From contig NZ_JALJRK010000025.1 in the NCBI RefSeq assembly GCF_024519725.1, positions 1-64,000 on the forward strand: a stretch of 64,000 nucleotides of DNA. Reading direction: 5' to 3'. The position numbers and the translations under genes were made by a program. This document shows, piece after piece, positions 34,419 to 42,907 of this stretch. The notes under the pieces are model-generated. The model did not search any database. It was not told the origin of the DNA and worked only from the letters and a program-made list of their open reading frames with translations. This DNA is from Microvirga sp. Mcv34. Its GTDB lineage: Bacteria > Pseudomonadota > Alphaproteobacteria > Rhizobiales > Beijerinckiaceae. Position 1 is the stretch's first letter. Each line of letters opens with the position of its first letter.

Positions 34419-35357
34419 CTATCGGCCCCAGCGCAGCACCATCGGGTCGAGGCGGCGGGCCACCTCGAGCAGACCCTTGCGGATCTCCGGGTGCAGGGGC
34501 TGCAGCGGATGGCGCACGGCATCGGAGCGGATCACGCCGCCTTCCTTCATGAGAACCTTGGCGGCCAGCAGCCAGCCCTGACGGTTCTCGTAATTGATCA
34601 GCGGAAGCCAGCGTTCGTAGGCGGCGGCGGCCTCTTCCTTGTTGCCCGCCATGTAGGGATCGATGATCTGGCGAATGCCGTCCGGATAGGCTCCGCCCGT
34701 CATCGCGCCGGTCGCGCCGGCATCGAGATCGGCCATGAGGGTGATCGCCTCCTCGCCGTCCCAAGGGCCTTCGATGGCGTCGCCCCCGAGAGCGATCAGC
34801 TCCCTCAGCTTCACCGCCGTGCCGGGCACTTCGATCTTGAAGTAGGACACATTGGCGATCTCCTTGGCCATGCGCGCCAGGAAGGGCGCGGACAGGAAGG
34901 TGCCGGCCATCGGCGCGTCCTGGATCATGATCGGGATGGTGATGGCATCCGAAACCCTGCGGAAGAACTCGTAGATCCCGGCTTCCGACACGCGCAGTGT
35001 CGCGCCGAAGAAGGGCGGCATGATCATCACCATGGCGGCACCCGCGGCTTCGGCCCGCCGGCAGCGATCGGCGCAGATCTCGGTCGAGAAATGGCTGGTG
35101 GTGACGATGACCGGAACCCGCCCGGCGACGTGGTCGAGCACCGTGGTCATCACGGTCTCGCGCTCCTCGTCGGTCAGCAGAAACTGCTCGGAGAAGTTCG
35201 CGAGAATGCACAGGCCGTCCGAGCCGGCTTCGATCATGAAATCGACGGCGCGCTTCTGGCCTTCGAGATCGAGCGTCCCGTCGTCATGGAAGATGGTCGG
35301 CGCCACCGGAAAAACGCCGCGATAGGGACGCGTGGAATGAATGCCGGACGAGGACAT
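34419..35357 (-). CDS. DapA-family dehydratase, probable L-2-keto-3-deoxyarabonate dehydratase
   Basis: A 312-residue TIM-barrel lyase. Seen: Schiff-base lysine K174 in SYFKIEVPGT; in place of the DapA GTTGE loop it has ANFSEQFLLT (53-62), and Gln146 replaces the usual Tyr of YxxP (IQDAPMAG). These changes are those I associate with the L-2-keto-3-deoxyarabonate dehydratase branch (Azospirillum-type L-arabinose pathway), converting the keto acid to 2-ketoglutarate semialdehyde. SD AAAGGAG at seven bases. It follows the IlvD/Edd dehydratase, which would make its substrate. Confidence 0.88.
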   Translation of the reverse strand: MSSSGIHSTRPYRGVFPVAPTIFHDDGTLDLEGQKRAVDFMIEAGSDGLCILANFSEQFLLTDEERETVMTTVLDHVAGRVPVIVTTSHFSTEICADRCRRAEAAGAAMVMIMPPFFGATLRVSEAGIYEFFRRVSDAITIPIMIQDAPMAGTFLSAPFLARMAKEIANVSYFKIEVPGTAVKLRELIALGGDAIEGPWDGEEAITLMADLDAGATGAMTGGAYPDGIRQIIDPYMAGNKEEAAAAYERWLPLINYENRQGWLLAAKVLMKEGGVIRSDAVRHPLQPLHPEIRKGLLEVARRLDPMVLRWGR

Positions 35358-35389
35358 GATGTCTCCTTTCAGAATGGATGGCGTCGCGG

Positions 35390-37123
35390 TCAATGGTTGT
35401 CGCGTGGAACGGGCGATCCCGTCCGTCCGACGAGAAAGTCCAGATCGACACCTTTGTCGGCCTGCAGCACGTGGTCGATATAGAGCTTGGCCCAACCGCG
35501 CTCGGCATGCGGCGCGGGCGGAACCCAGGCGGCGCGGCGGCGCTCCATCTCCTCGGCCTCCACATGGAGATGCAGGCTGCGGGCTGCGACGTCGAGCGTG
35601 ATCATGTCGCCGTTCTGCACCAGCGCCAGAGGGCCACCGGCGGCGGCTTCCGGCGCCATGTGCAGCACCACGGTGCCGTAGGCCGTGCCGGACATGCGGG
35701 CGTCCGAGATGCGGATCATGTCGCGCACGCCCTTCTTGAGAAGCTTCTGCGGCAGCGGCATGTTGCCGACCTCCGCCATGCCCGGATAGCCCTTCGGGCC
35801 GCAATTCTTCAGCACCATGATGCAGGTCTCGTCGATGTCGAGATCCTCATCGTCGATCCTGTGATGCAGCTCCTCGATGGTCTCGAACACGACCGCGCGG
35901 CCGGTGTGCTGCATGAGCTCCGGAGAGGCGGCGGACGGCTTGATGACGGCCCCGTTGGGGGCGAGATTGCCTTTGAGGATCGCGATGCCCGCTTCCGGCT
36001 TGAAGGGCTCCTCGAAGGTGGTGATCACCTCGCGGTTCCAGCACGGCGCCTCCTTCACGTTCTCCCAGATCGGCTTGCCGTTGACGGTGAGCGCATCCTT
36101 GTGCAGCAGGCCGCGCTCGCCGAGCGTGCGCAGCACGACGGGCAAGCCGCCGGCATAGTAGAAATCCTCCATGAGGAAGCGACCGGAGGGCATGAGATCG
36201 ACGAGGCAGTGGATGTCGCGGCCGAGCCGGTCGAAATCGTCCAGGGTCAGGTCGATACCGACGCGTCCCGCGATGGCGAGAAGATGCACGACCGCGTTGG
36301 TCGAGCCGCCGATGGCGGCCAGCGTCCGGATGGCGTTCTCGAAGGCTTCGCGCGTCATCACCTTCGACAGCACGAGATCCTCGTTCACCATCTCGACGAT
36401 GCGCCGTCCGGCCATGCGGGCGAGGTGGTTGCGCCGCGCGTCGGCAGCGGGGATCGCGGCGTTCTCCGGCAGGCCGACGCCGAGCGCCTCGACCATGGAC
36501 GCCATGGTGGAGCCCGTGCCCATGGTCATGCAATGGCCGGCCGAGCGGTTCATGCCGCCTTCCGCCTCGTGGAATTCCTGGAGGGTCACTTCCCCGGCGC
36601 GCAGCTGCTCGCTCATGGAGATGATGTTGGTGCCCGAGCCGATATACTTGCCGCGATAGACGCCGCGCAGCTGCGGGCCGCCCGAAACGCCGATGGTCGG
36701 CAGGTCCGCCGAGGCCGCGCCCATGAGGAGGGCAGGGGTGGTTTTGTCGCAGCCCATGAGCAGCACGACGCCGTCGAGGGGATGAGCGCGGATCGCCTCT
36801 TCCACGTCCATGGCCGCAAGGTTGCGGAACAGCATGGCCGTCGGGCGCATGGTCACCTCGCCGAGGGACGAGACCGGGAATTCGAGCGGGAAGCCGCCGG
36901 CATCGAGCACGCCGTATTTCACATGTTCGGCAATGGTGCGGAAATGCGCGTTGCAGGGCGTCAGCTCGGACCAGGTGTTGCAGATGCCGATGACCGGCCG
37001 ACCTTCGAACTGGTCCTGCGGGAAGCCGCTGTTCTTCAGGAAGGAGCGATAATAGAAGCCCATCTTATCCTGGCGTCCGAACCAGGCTTGGCTGCGAAGC
37101 TGGCGTTTCTTCTCGTCGGTCAT
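35390..37123 (-). CDS. IlvD/Edd-family sugar-acid dehydratase, probable L-arabonate dehydratase
   Basis: A 577-residue Fe-S dehydratase. Seen: cluster cysteines C57 (ELTPCNAH), C125 (MGCDKTTPA) and C198 (GHCMTMGTGS), and the C-terminal ARMSGTAYGTVVLH motif. Length and the partner DapA-family gene fit L-arabonate dehydratase (L-arabonate to L-2-keto-3-deoxyarabonate); D-fuconate or other aldonates are alternatives. ATG 37123 chosen over an upstream in-frame start as the family sequence begins there. Divergent from the YtfQ-type importer across a putative GntR site. Confidence 0.9.
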   Translation of the reverse strand: MTDEKKRQLRSQAWFGRQDKMGFYYRSFLKNSGFPQDQFEGRPVIGICNTWSELTPCNAHFRTIAEHVKYGVLDAGGFPLEFPVSSLGEVTMRPTAMLFRNLAAMDVEEAIRAHPLDGVVLLMGCDKTTPALLMGAASADLPTIGVSGGPQLRGVYRGKYIGSGTNIISMSEQLRAGEVTLQEFHEAEGGMNRSAGHCMTMGTGSTMASMVEALGVGLPENAAIPAADARRNHLARMAGRRIVEMVNEDLVLSKVMTREAFENAIRTLAAIGGSTNAVVHLLAIAGRVGIDLTLDDFDRLGRDIHCLVDLMPSGRFLMEDFYYAGGLPVVLRTLGERGLLHKDALTVNGKPIWENVKEAPCWNREVITTFEEPFKPEAGIAILKGNLAPNGAVIKPSAASPELMQHTGRAVVFETIEELHHRIDDEDLDIDETCIMVLKNCGPKGYPGMAEVGNMPLPQKLLKKGVRDMIRISDARMSGTAYGTVVLHMAPEAAAGGPLALVQNGDMITLDVAARSLHLHVEAEEMERRRAAWVPPAPHAERGWAKLYIDHVLQADKGVDLDFLVGRTGSPVPRDNH

Positions 37124-37216
37124 TTTTATCGGTGCCCTTGGAACTTTGTATCGCCCTGATGGGTGAAGCACGGTGGAGCGCGACTTTCGTTGAATAGGCG
37201 CTCAATTCGATTCATA

Positions 37217-37232
37217 TAATAGTACTAATAGT
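37217..37232. promoter_or_regulatory. Putative GntR operator upstream of ytfQ
   Basis: TAATAGTACTAATAGT, containing the 8-bp palindrome TAGTACTA, stands in the divergent promoter between the IlvD/Edd dehydratase and ytfQ. A near copy, TAATAGTATTATAGTA, is at 42683-42698 before chvE. The FadR-type GntR gene between the two transporters is the candidate binder. Confidence 0.55.
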
Positions 37233-37287
37233 CGGCTGTTAAGGCTGCTAAAGTCGAAAAGCAACGACAAATTTTGGGAGAATGCTC

Positions 37288-38250
37288 ATGAAGGCCCGTC
37301 ATCTCCTGACGACGATCGGCATGGCTGCGCTGATGCTGTCCTCAGGTGCCGCTTACGCCCAGAATAAAATGACCATCGGGTTCTCGCAGGTCGGATCGGA
37401 ATCCGGCTGGCGCGCCGCCGAGACGAAGGTCTCCAAGCTCGAAGCCGAGAAGCGCGGTGTCGACTTGAAGATCTCCGACGCCCAGCAGAAGCAGGAAAAC
37501 CAGATCCGCGCCGTCCGCTCCTTCATCGCGCAGGGCGTGGACGCCATCTTCATCGCGCCGGTCGTGTCGACCGGCTGGGACGCGGTTCTCAAAGAGGCCA
37601 AGGACGCAAAGATCCCGGTCGTGCTGCTCGACCGCTCCATCGATACGAAGGACGATTCGCTCTATCTCACCGCCGTGACCTCTGACACCGTCTACGAGGG
37701 CAAGGTGGCTGGCGAGTGGCTCGCCAAGGCAACCGGCGGCAAGTGCAATGTGGTGGAACTGCAGGGCACGGTCGGATCGAGCCCGGCGATCAACCGCAAG
37801 AAGGGCTTCGACGAGGTCGTTGCCGCCAATCCCGGCATGAAGATCGTCCGCACGCAATCCGGCGACTTTACCCGCACCAAGGGTAAGGAAGTGATGGAAA
37901 GCTTCATCAAGGCGGAAGGCGGCGGCAAGAACATCTGCGCCGTGTACGCCCATAACGACGACATGGCGATCGGCGCCATCCAGGCCATCAAGGAAGCGGG
38001 CCTGAAGCCCGGCACGGACATCAAGATCGTCTCCATCGACGGCGTTCCGGATATCTTCAAGGCCATGTCCGACGGCGAGGCGAACGTCACCGTCGAGCTG
38101 ACGCCGAACATGGCTGGACCGGCTCTCGATGCGCTCATCGCCTACAAGAAGAACGGCACGGCGCCGAAGAAGTGGATCCAGACGGAATCCAAGGTCTTCA
38201 CGCCGGACACGGCCAAGGCCGAGTACGAGAAGCGCAAGGACCTCTACTAA
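37288..38250 (+). CDS. ytfQ: YtfQ-type sugar-binding protein
   Basis: A 320-residue periplasmic receptor of a CUT2 importer. Seen: signal peptide ending AYAQ; the mature start MTIGFSQVGSESGWRAAET, then QQKQENQIRAVRSF, VVELQGTVGSSPAINRKKGF and AHNDDMAIGAIQAIKEAGL, which I recognise as near-identical to the E. coli galactofuranose-binding protein. ATG 37288 has GGGAG seven bases upstream; an ATG two codons earlier is too close to it. With aldonate dehydratases next door, L-arabinose or a related furanose is a possible ligand (inference). Confidence 0.94.
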   Translation: MKARHLLTTIGMAALMLSSGAAYAQNKMTIGFSQVGSESGWRAAETKVSKLEAEKRGVDLKISDAQQKQENQIRAVRSFIAQGVDAIFIAPVVSTGWDAVLKEAKDAKIPVVLLDRSIDTKDDSLYLTAVTSDTVYEGKVAGEWLAKATGGKCNVVELQGTVGSSPAINRKKGFDEVVAANPGMKIVRTQSGDFTRTKGKEVMESFIKAEGGGKNICAVYAHNDDMAIGAIQAIKEAGLKPGTDIKIVSIDGVPDIFKAMSDGEANVTVELTPNMAGPALDALIAYKKNGTAPKKWIQTESKVFTPDTAKAEYEKRKDLY

Positions 38251-38376
38251 CATCGGAATGCGATGCGGCGGCAGGCGAGCGATCGCCTGCTGTTTTGCTT
38301 AAAGCGTGATCAGCGTCGGGTCCGAAAGCGCATGTCGGCTTCCGGGTCCGATGCTTCGAAGGCCAGCGAGGACGAG

Positions 38377-39885
38377 ATGCCAGTATCGACGGAGCAGCCT
38401 CAGCTTCTCGAGATCCGGGGGCTGACGAAGGGCTTCCCGGGCGTGCAGGCGCTCGACCACGTGGACTTCACCCTGCATGAGGGCGAGATCCACGGCCTGC
38501 TCGGCGAGAACGGCGCCGGCAAGTCGACCTTGATCAAGGTGCTGACCGGCGTCTTCAAGCGCGATGCCGGCACCATCCGCCTTGACGGTCAGGATATCGA
38601 GGCGCGCGATCCCGCCGACGCGCTCTCGCTCGGCATCGGGACCGTTTATCAGGAGGTCAATCTTCTGCCGAACCTGTCGGTGGCGGAAAACCTCTTCATC
38701 GGCCGTCAGCCGCACCGCTTCGGCCTCGTGCGCACCGGCGAGATGCGCAGACGTTCCCAGGAGCTTCTGGCGGGCTATGGTCTCGACATCGATGTCGCCA
38801 ATCCGTTGAGCGCCTATTCCGTGGCCGTCCAGCAGATCGTCGCCATCGCCCGTGCGGTCGATCTCTCGGCCAAGGTGCTGATCCTCGACGAGCCGACAGC
38901 GAGCCTCGACGCGCAGGAGGTCGAGACACTGTTCAGGATCCTGAGGGATCTCAAAAGCCGCGGCATCGGCATCGTGTTCGTCACCCATTTCCTCGATCAG
39001 GTCTATGCGGTCTGCGACCGGATCACGGTTCTGCGCAACGGGCGCCTCGTGGGTTCCCGCCCCATCGCCGAACTGCCGCGCATCGAGCTCGTCTCCATGA
39101 TGCTCGGGCGCGAGCTTGCGGCGGAAGCGCTTCATCGCAACCAGCGAAAAGCCGTCACGGGCGAGCCGCTCGTCGCCTTCAAGGATTACGGCAAGCGCCG
39201 TCTCCTGGAGCCCTTCGATCTTGCGGTCCGTCCCGGTGAGGTGGTTGGCCTCGCCGGCCTTCTCGGCTCCGGCCGGACCGAGACCGCCAAGTTGGTTTTC
39301 GGGATCGAGCGCGCCGACAGCGGACAGGCTTTCGTCGACGGCAAGCCCGTCCGCATCGCCACGCCGCGCGATGCCGCCCGCCTGCGGTTCGGGTTCACGC
39401 CCGAGGATCGCAAGACGGAAGGCATCGTGGCGGAATTGTCCGTGCGCGAGAACATCATCCTGGCCCTGCAGGCCCAGCGCGGCTGGCTGCGTCTGATCCC
39501 GAGACGCAGGCAGGAGGAGATCGCCGACCGCTTCATCAAGCTGCTCGACATTCGCACGCCGGATGCGGAGAAACCCATCGGGCTTCTGTCGGGCGGCAAT
39601 CAGCAGAAGGCGCTGCTCGCACGCTGGCTTGCCACCGAGCCGCGCTTCCTCATCCTGGACGAGCCGACGCGCGGGATCGACGTGGGCGCCCACGCGGAGA
39701 TCATCCGCCTCATCGAGCGCTTGTGCGAGGATGGCCTCGCCCTTCTCGTCATCTCGTCGGAGTTGGAAGAGATCGCCTCCTACAGCGACCGGGTCGTGGT
39801 TCTGCGCGACCGGCGGCACGTGCGCGAACTCTCCGGATCCGATGTGAGCGCCAACACCATCATGACAACCATCGCGGGCCATTAA
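38377..39885 (+). CDS. ytfR: YtfR-type sugar importer ATPase (duplicated ABC domains)
   Basis: A 502-residue ATPase with two fused nucleotide-binding halves. Seen: first Walker [10 protein letters not shown] (43-51) with Walker [13 protein letters not shown]; second half with degenerate Walker A GLLGSGRTE, signature [15 protein letters not shown] and [14 protein letters not shown], as usual in CUT2 systems. ATG 38377 (GAGG upstream) gives the family length; an earlier ATG at 38332 is possible. Its stop overlaps the next start by one base (TAATG). Confidence 0.93.
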   Translation: MPVSTEQPQLLEIRGLTKGFPGVQALDHVDFTLHEGEIHGLLGENGAGKSTLIKVLTGVFKRDAGTIRLDGQDIEARDPADALSLGIGTVYQEVNLLPNLSVAENLFIGRQPHRFGLVRTGEMRRRSQELLAGYGLDIDVANPLSAYSVAVQQIVAIARAVDLSAKVLILDEPTASLDAQEVETLFRILRDLKSRGIGIVFVTHFLDQVYAVCDRITVLRNGRLVGSRPIAELPRIELVSMMLGRELAAEALHRNQRKAVTGEPLVAFKDYGKRRLLEPFDLAVRPGEVVGLAGLLGSGRTETAKLVFGIERADSGQAFVDGKPVRIATPRDAARLRFGFTPEDRKTEGIVAELSVRENIILALQAQRGWLRLIPRRRQEEIADRFIKLLDIRTPDAEKPIGLLSGGNQQKALLARWLATEPRFLILDEPTRGIDVGAHAEIIRLIERLCEDGLALLVISSELEEIASYSDRVVVLRDRRHVRELSGSDVSANTIMTTIAGH

Positions 39886-40889
39886 TGAGCGGCATGATTC
39901 AGGCGAGCAGCGCACGCACACTTCCCAAGGGGCTTCCGCAGGTTGCGGCGCTCCTCCTCGTCTTTCTCGTCAACTGGCTCGTCTTCCGCGACTTCTTCGC
40001 CCTGCGCCTGCAGGATGGGCGGCTCTTCGGCAGCCTGATCGACGTGTTGAACCGTGGCGCGCCGGTCGCCATTCTGGCGCTGGGCATGACACTCGTCATC
40101 GCGACACGCGGCATCGATCTTTCGGTGGGCGCCGTCATGGCGATCGCGGGCGCGATGGCCGCCACATTGACCGCGCAGGGCTATCCGCTGCCCGTGGCGC
40201 TGGCCGCCGCCGCCGGGATCGGCCTGGCCTGCGGCCTGTGGAACGGCTTCCTCGTCGCCGTCCTCGAAATCCAACCCTTCGTGGCGACCCTGATCCTGAT
40301 GGTGGCCGGACGCGGCTTCGCGCAGCTCATCACCGAGGGACAGATCATCACCTTCGTGAGCGAGGGCTTCGCGTCCATCGGCGGCGGCTCCTTCCTGATG
40401 CTGCCGATGCCGGTGGTGATCGCCGTCGTGATGCTCGTCGTCACGCATTTCATCGTGCGCTACACCGCCTTGGGGCTCTTCATCGAATCCATCGGGGCCA
40501 ATGTCCGCTCCAGCGCCTATGCGGGCATCGGCACCAAGGTCGTGACCATCGCGGTCTATATGTGGTGCAGCCTGTGCGCTGCGATTGCCGGCTTGATCGT
40601 GACGGCGGACATCCGCGGGGCCGATGCCAACAATGCCGGGCTCTGGCTCGAGCTCGATGCCATTCTCGCCGTGGTCATCGGCGGCACGTCTCTGTTCGGC
40701 GGGCGCTTCAGCCTCGGCCTCTCCGTCGTCGGAGCCCTCATCATCCAGGCGATGAACACGGGCATCCTGCTGAGCGGCTACCCGCCCGAATACAACCTCA
40801 TCGTGAAGGCCATCGTGGTGCTCGCCGTGCTTCTCGCCCAGTCGCCCGTTCTGTCGGCCGTCCGTTCCGTCTGGAAACCAAGAGCATGA
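39885..40889 (+). CDS. ytfT: Sugar ABC permease (YtfT type)
   Basis: A 334-residue inner-membrane permease of the RbsC/CUT2 family. Seen: GMTLVIATRGIDLSVGAVMA (about 71-90), the family hallmark, ANVRSSAYAGIG near the cytoplasmic loop and VIGGTSLFGGRFSL. Start overlaps the ATPase stop by one base and its own stop overlaps the next start as ATGA, so the four genes are tightly coupled. Confidence 0.93.
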   Translation: MSGMIQASSARTLPKGLPQVAALLLVFLVNWLVFRDFFALRLQDGRLFGSLIDVLNRGAPVAILALGMTLVIATRGIDLSVGAVMAIAGAMAATLTAQGYPLPVALAAAAGIGLACGLWNGFLVAVLEIQPFVATLILMVAGRGFAQLITEGQIITFVSEGFASIGGGSFLMLPMPVVIAVVMLVVTHFIVRYTALGLFIESIGANVRSSAYAGIGTKVVTIAVYMWCSLCAAIAGLIVTADIRGADANNAGLWLELDAILAVVIGGTSLFGGRFSLGLSVVGALIIQAMNTGILLSGYPPEYNLIVKAIVVLAVLLAQSPVLSAVRSVWKPRA

Positions 40890-41845
40890 TCAGGCGTCAC
40901 CTCCCGGTTCTCATCACGCTCGCCGTCTTCATCGTCGGCTACATGATCTGCCTCGCGCAGTTTCCGAGCTTCGCCTCGACCCGCGTCATCGGCAATCTTC
41001 TGACCGACAACGCCTTCCTGGGCATCGTGGCGGTCGGCATGACCTTCGTGATCCTCTCCGGCGGCATCGATCTCTCGGTCGGCTCGGTCATCGCCTTCAC
41101 GGGCGTGTTCCTCGCCGTCACCATCGAGAAATACGGGCTCAACCCGTATCTCGCCTTCATCCTCGTCCTAGGGATCGCGGGCCTGTTCGGGGCCGGCATG
41201 GGCTTCCTGATCCATACCTTCCAGATCCCCGCCTTCATCGTCACGCTGGCGGGCATGTTCCTGGCGCGCGGCCTGTGCTTCGTGCTCACCACGGATTCGA
41301 TCCCGATCAACGCGCCGGCCTATGGCCAGATCACGGACATCGCCTTCCGTCTGCCGGGAGGCGGGCGGGTGACCTTCATCGCCATGGTCATGCTGCTGAC
41401 CTTCGCGGTCGGCATCGTCCTGGCGCATTTCACGCGTTTCGGCGCCAATGTCTATGCGCTCGGCGGCAACCGGACCTCGGCGGAGCTGATGGGTGTGCCG
41501 GTACGGAAGACGACGATCCGCATCTATATGCTGTCGAGTTTCCTGGCGGCCTTGGCCGGGATCGTCTTTTCCTTCTATACCTCTGCGGGTTATTCCCTGG
41601 CCGCGACCGGCGTCGAGCTCGACACGATCGCGGCGGTCGTCATCGGCGGCACCCTGCTCACAGGAGGCTACGGGACGATCATCGGCACGCTCGTCGGCGT
41701 GCTCATCCAGGGATTGATCCAGACCTACATCACGTTCGAGGGAACCCTGAGCTCGTGGTGGACCAAGATCGCCATCGGGGCCCTGCTGTTCGCGTTCATC
41801 GTGCTGCAGCGCGGCCTGTCGGCGGCGTCGCTTCGAACACGGTAA
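40886..41845 (+). CDS. yjfF: Sugar ABC permease (YjfF type)
   Basis: A 319-residue permease, partner of the YtfT-type protein in a heterodimeric channel. Seen: GMTFVILSGGIDLSVGSVIA, GGNRTSAELMGVPVRKTTI in the ATPase-contact loop, and AVVIGGTLLTGGYGTIIGT. Hydrophobic spans throughout. Ends 12 bases before the GntR gene. Confidence 0.93.
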   Translation: MIRRHLPVLITLAVFIVGYMICLAQFPSFASTRVIGNLLTDNAFLGIVAVGMTFVILSGGIDLSVGSVIAFTGVFLAVTIEKYGLNPYLAFILVLGIAGLFGAGMGFLIHTFQIPAFIVTLAGMFLARGLCFVLTTDSIPINAPAYGQITDIAFRLPGGGRVTFIAMVMLLTFAVGIVLAHFTRFGANVYALGGNRTSAELMGVPVRKTTIRIYMLSSFLAALAGIVFSFYTSAGYSLAATGVELDTIAAVVIGGTLLTGGYGTIIGTLVGVLIQGLIQTYITFEGTLSSWWTKIAIGALLFAFIVLQRGLSAASLRTR

Positions 41846-41857
41846 GACAGAGGAGAA

Positions 41858-42634
41858 ATGGTGTTGTTGAACGGTATCCAGAGGCCTGCGAGAGCGCGAT
41901 CAGCCCACGATCTCGTCGCCCATGGGATCGGCCAGAACATCATGCAGGGCCGCTTCCCGGTCGGCAGCACCCTTCCGGGCGATGCGGAGCTGATGGAGCT
42001 GTACGGCGTGTCGCGCACGGCGCTCCGGGAGGCGTTGAAGACGCTTGCGGCCAAGGGTCTGATCGAGTCGAAGACGAAGGTCGGCACGCGGGTTCTCGAC
42101 CGCAACAACTGGAACATGTTCGACGCTGACATCCTCGGTTGGCATCTCGAGATGGGTGTCGACGCCCGCTTCCTCGGATGGCTCTTCGAGATCCGGCAGA
42201 TGCTCGAGCCCCTGGCCTGCGCCACCGCTGCCGTGCGGCGGACGCCGGAGCAGCTCGCGGTGATGAGCCGGGCGCTTCAGGCCATGTACCAGTGCGAGAC
42301 CAGCCGGCAGGGCTTCACCAAGGCGGACCTTGCCTTCCACCAGGCCATCCTGGAAGCCTCAGCCAATCCCTTCCTGCAGTCCATCGGTTCGGTCATCGGC
42401 GCCGCCCTGGCGACCTCGTTCACGATCAGCTCGCCGGTCTCCAGCGACGACCGCTTCCGTGAGGTGATGCGGCAGCACCAGGCCGTGTTCGACGCCATCG
42501 AGCAGGGCGATCCGGCGGCGGCGAGCGAGGCCATGTCGGAATTGATCCTGCAGGCCGCCGAACGGGTTCGGATCAAGCATGCGGAGAGCGCCTTGGCGAC
42601 GGTGCAGATCCATGCCTTCTCGGAAGGGGAGTGA
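41858..42634 (+). CDS. FadR-subfamily GntR transcriptional regulator
   Basis: A 258-residue regulator with N-terminal winged HTH and C-terminal FCD ligand domain. Seen: LPGDAELMELYGVSRTALREAL with KTLAAKGLIESKTKVGTRV (about 39-80), and FCD metal/ligand residues around FEIRQMLEP, LAFHQAILEAS and HQAVFDAIEQGD. SD AGAGGAG. It sits at the end of the ytfQRT-yjfF operon and before chvE; the shared AT-rich motif before ytfQ and chvE makes it the likely regulator of both, sensing an aldonate or keto acid (inference). Confidence 0.93.
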   Translation: MVLLNGIQRPARARSAHDLVAHGIGQNIMQGRFPVGSTLPGDAELMELYGVSRTALREALKTLAAKGLIESKTKVGTRVLDRNNWNMFDADILGWHLEMGVDARFLGWLFEIRQMLEPLACATAAVRRTPEQLAVMSRALQAMYQCETSRQGFTKADLAFHQAILEASANPFLQSIGSVIGAALATSFTISSPVSSDDRFREVMRQHQAVFDAIEQGDPAAASEAMSELILQAAERVRIKHAESALATVQIHAFSEGE

Positions 42635-42682
42635 CAGGCTGGGACCCGGCGCGCGAGACCTTCCCGGCGGCCTTGCTGAGGC

Positions 42683-42698
42683 TAATAGTATTATAGTA
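42683..42698 (+). promoter_or_regulatory. Putative GntR operator upstream of chvE
   Basis: TAATAGTATTATAGTA lies in the 273-base spacer between the GntR gene and chvE, about 210 bases before the chosen chvE start. It shares TAATAGTA and the following TA-TAGT with the site at 37217-37232. Confidence 0.5.
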
Positions 42699-42907
42699 TG
42701 ATTTATTGGTGCGCAGGAGAGGTCTAACACTCGCTCCAAAGGGGAGTGGGGCTGTTCCCGCAGGCCAAACTTCTTCTATCATGAGGTCAATAAGGACGGC
42801 CCGAGCGGCCCCGTATCCGCGCCGAACCCGGTCCTGAAACCAAGAATGCTGAATATGCGCCGGGCGCGATGATGGCGTTCCGGGCATGGACGAGAGGGAG
42901 AACGACC

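Noticed and set aside
35378-37159. A 593-residue plus-strand frame opposite the IlvD/Edd gene
   Set aside because: The minus-strand product has all Fe-S cysteines and family motifs; this is its antisense shadow.
38285-38345. Possible fourth copy of the nested-hairpin repeat between ytfQ and ytfR
   Set aside because: Only CGGGTCCGATGCTT-like fragments match; the arms do not pair convincingly. At most a decayed remnant.
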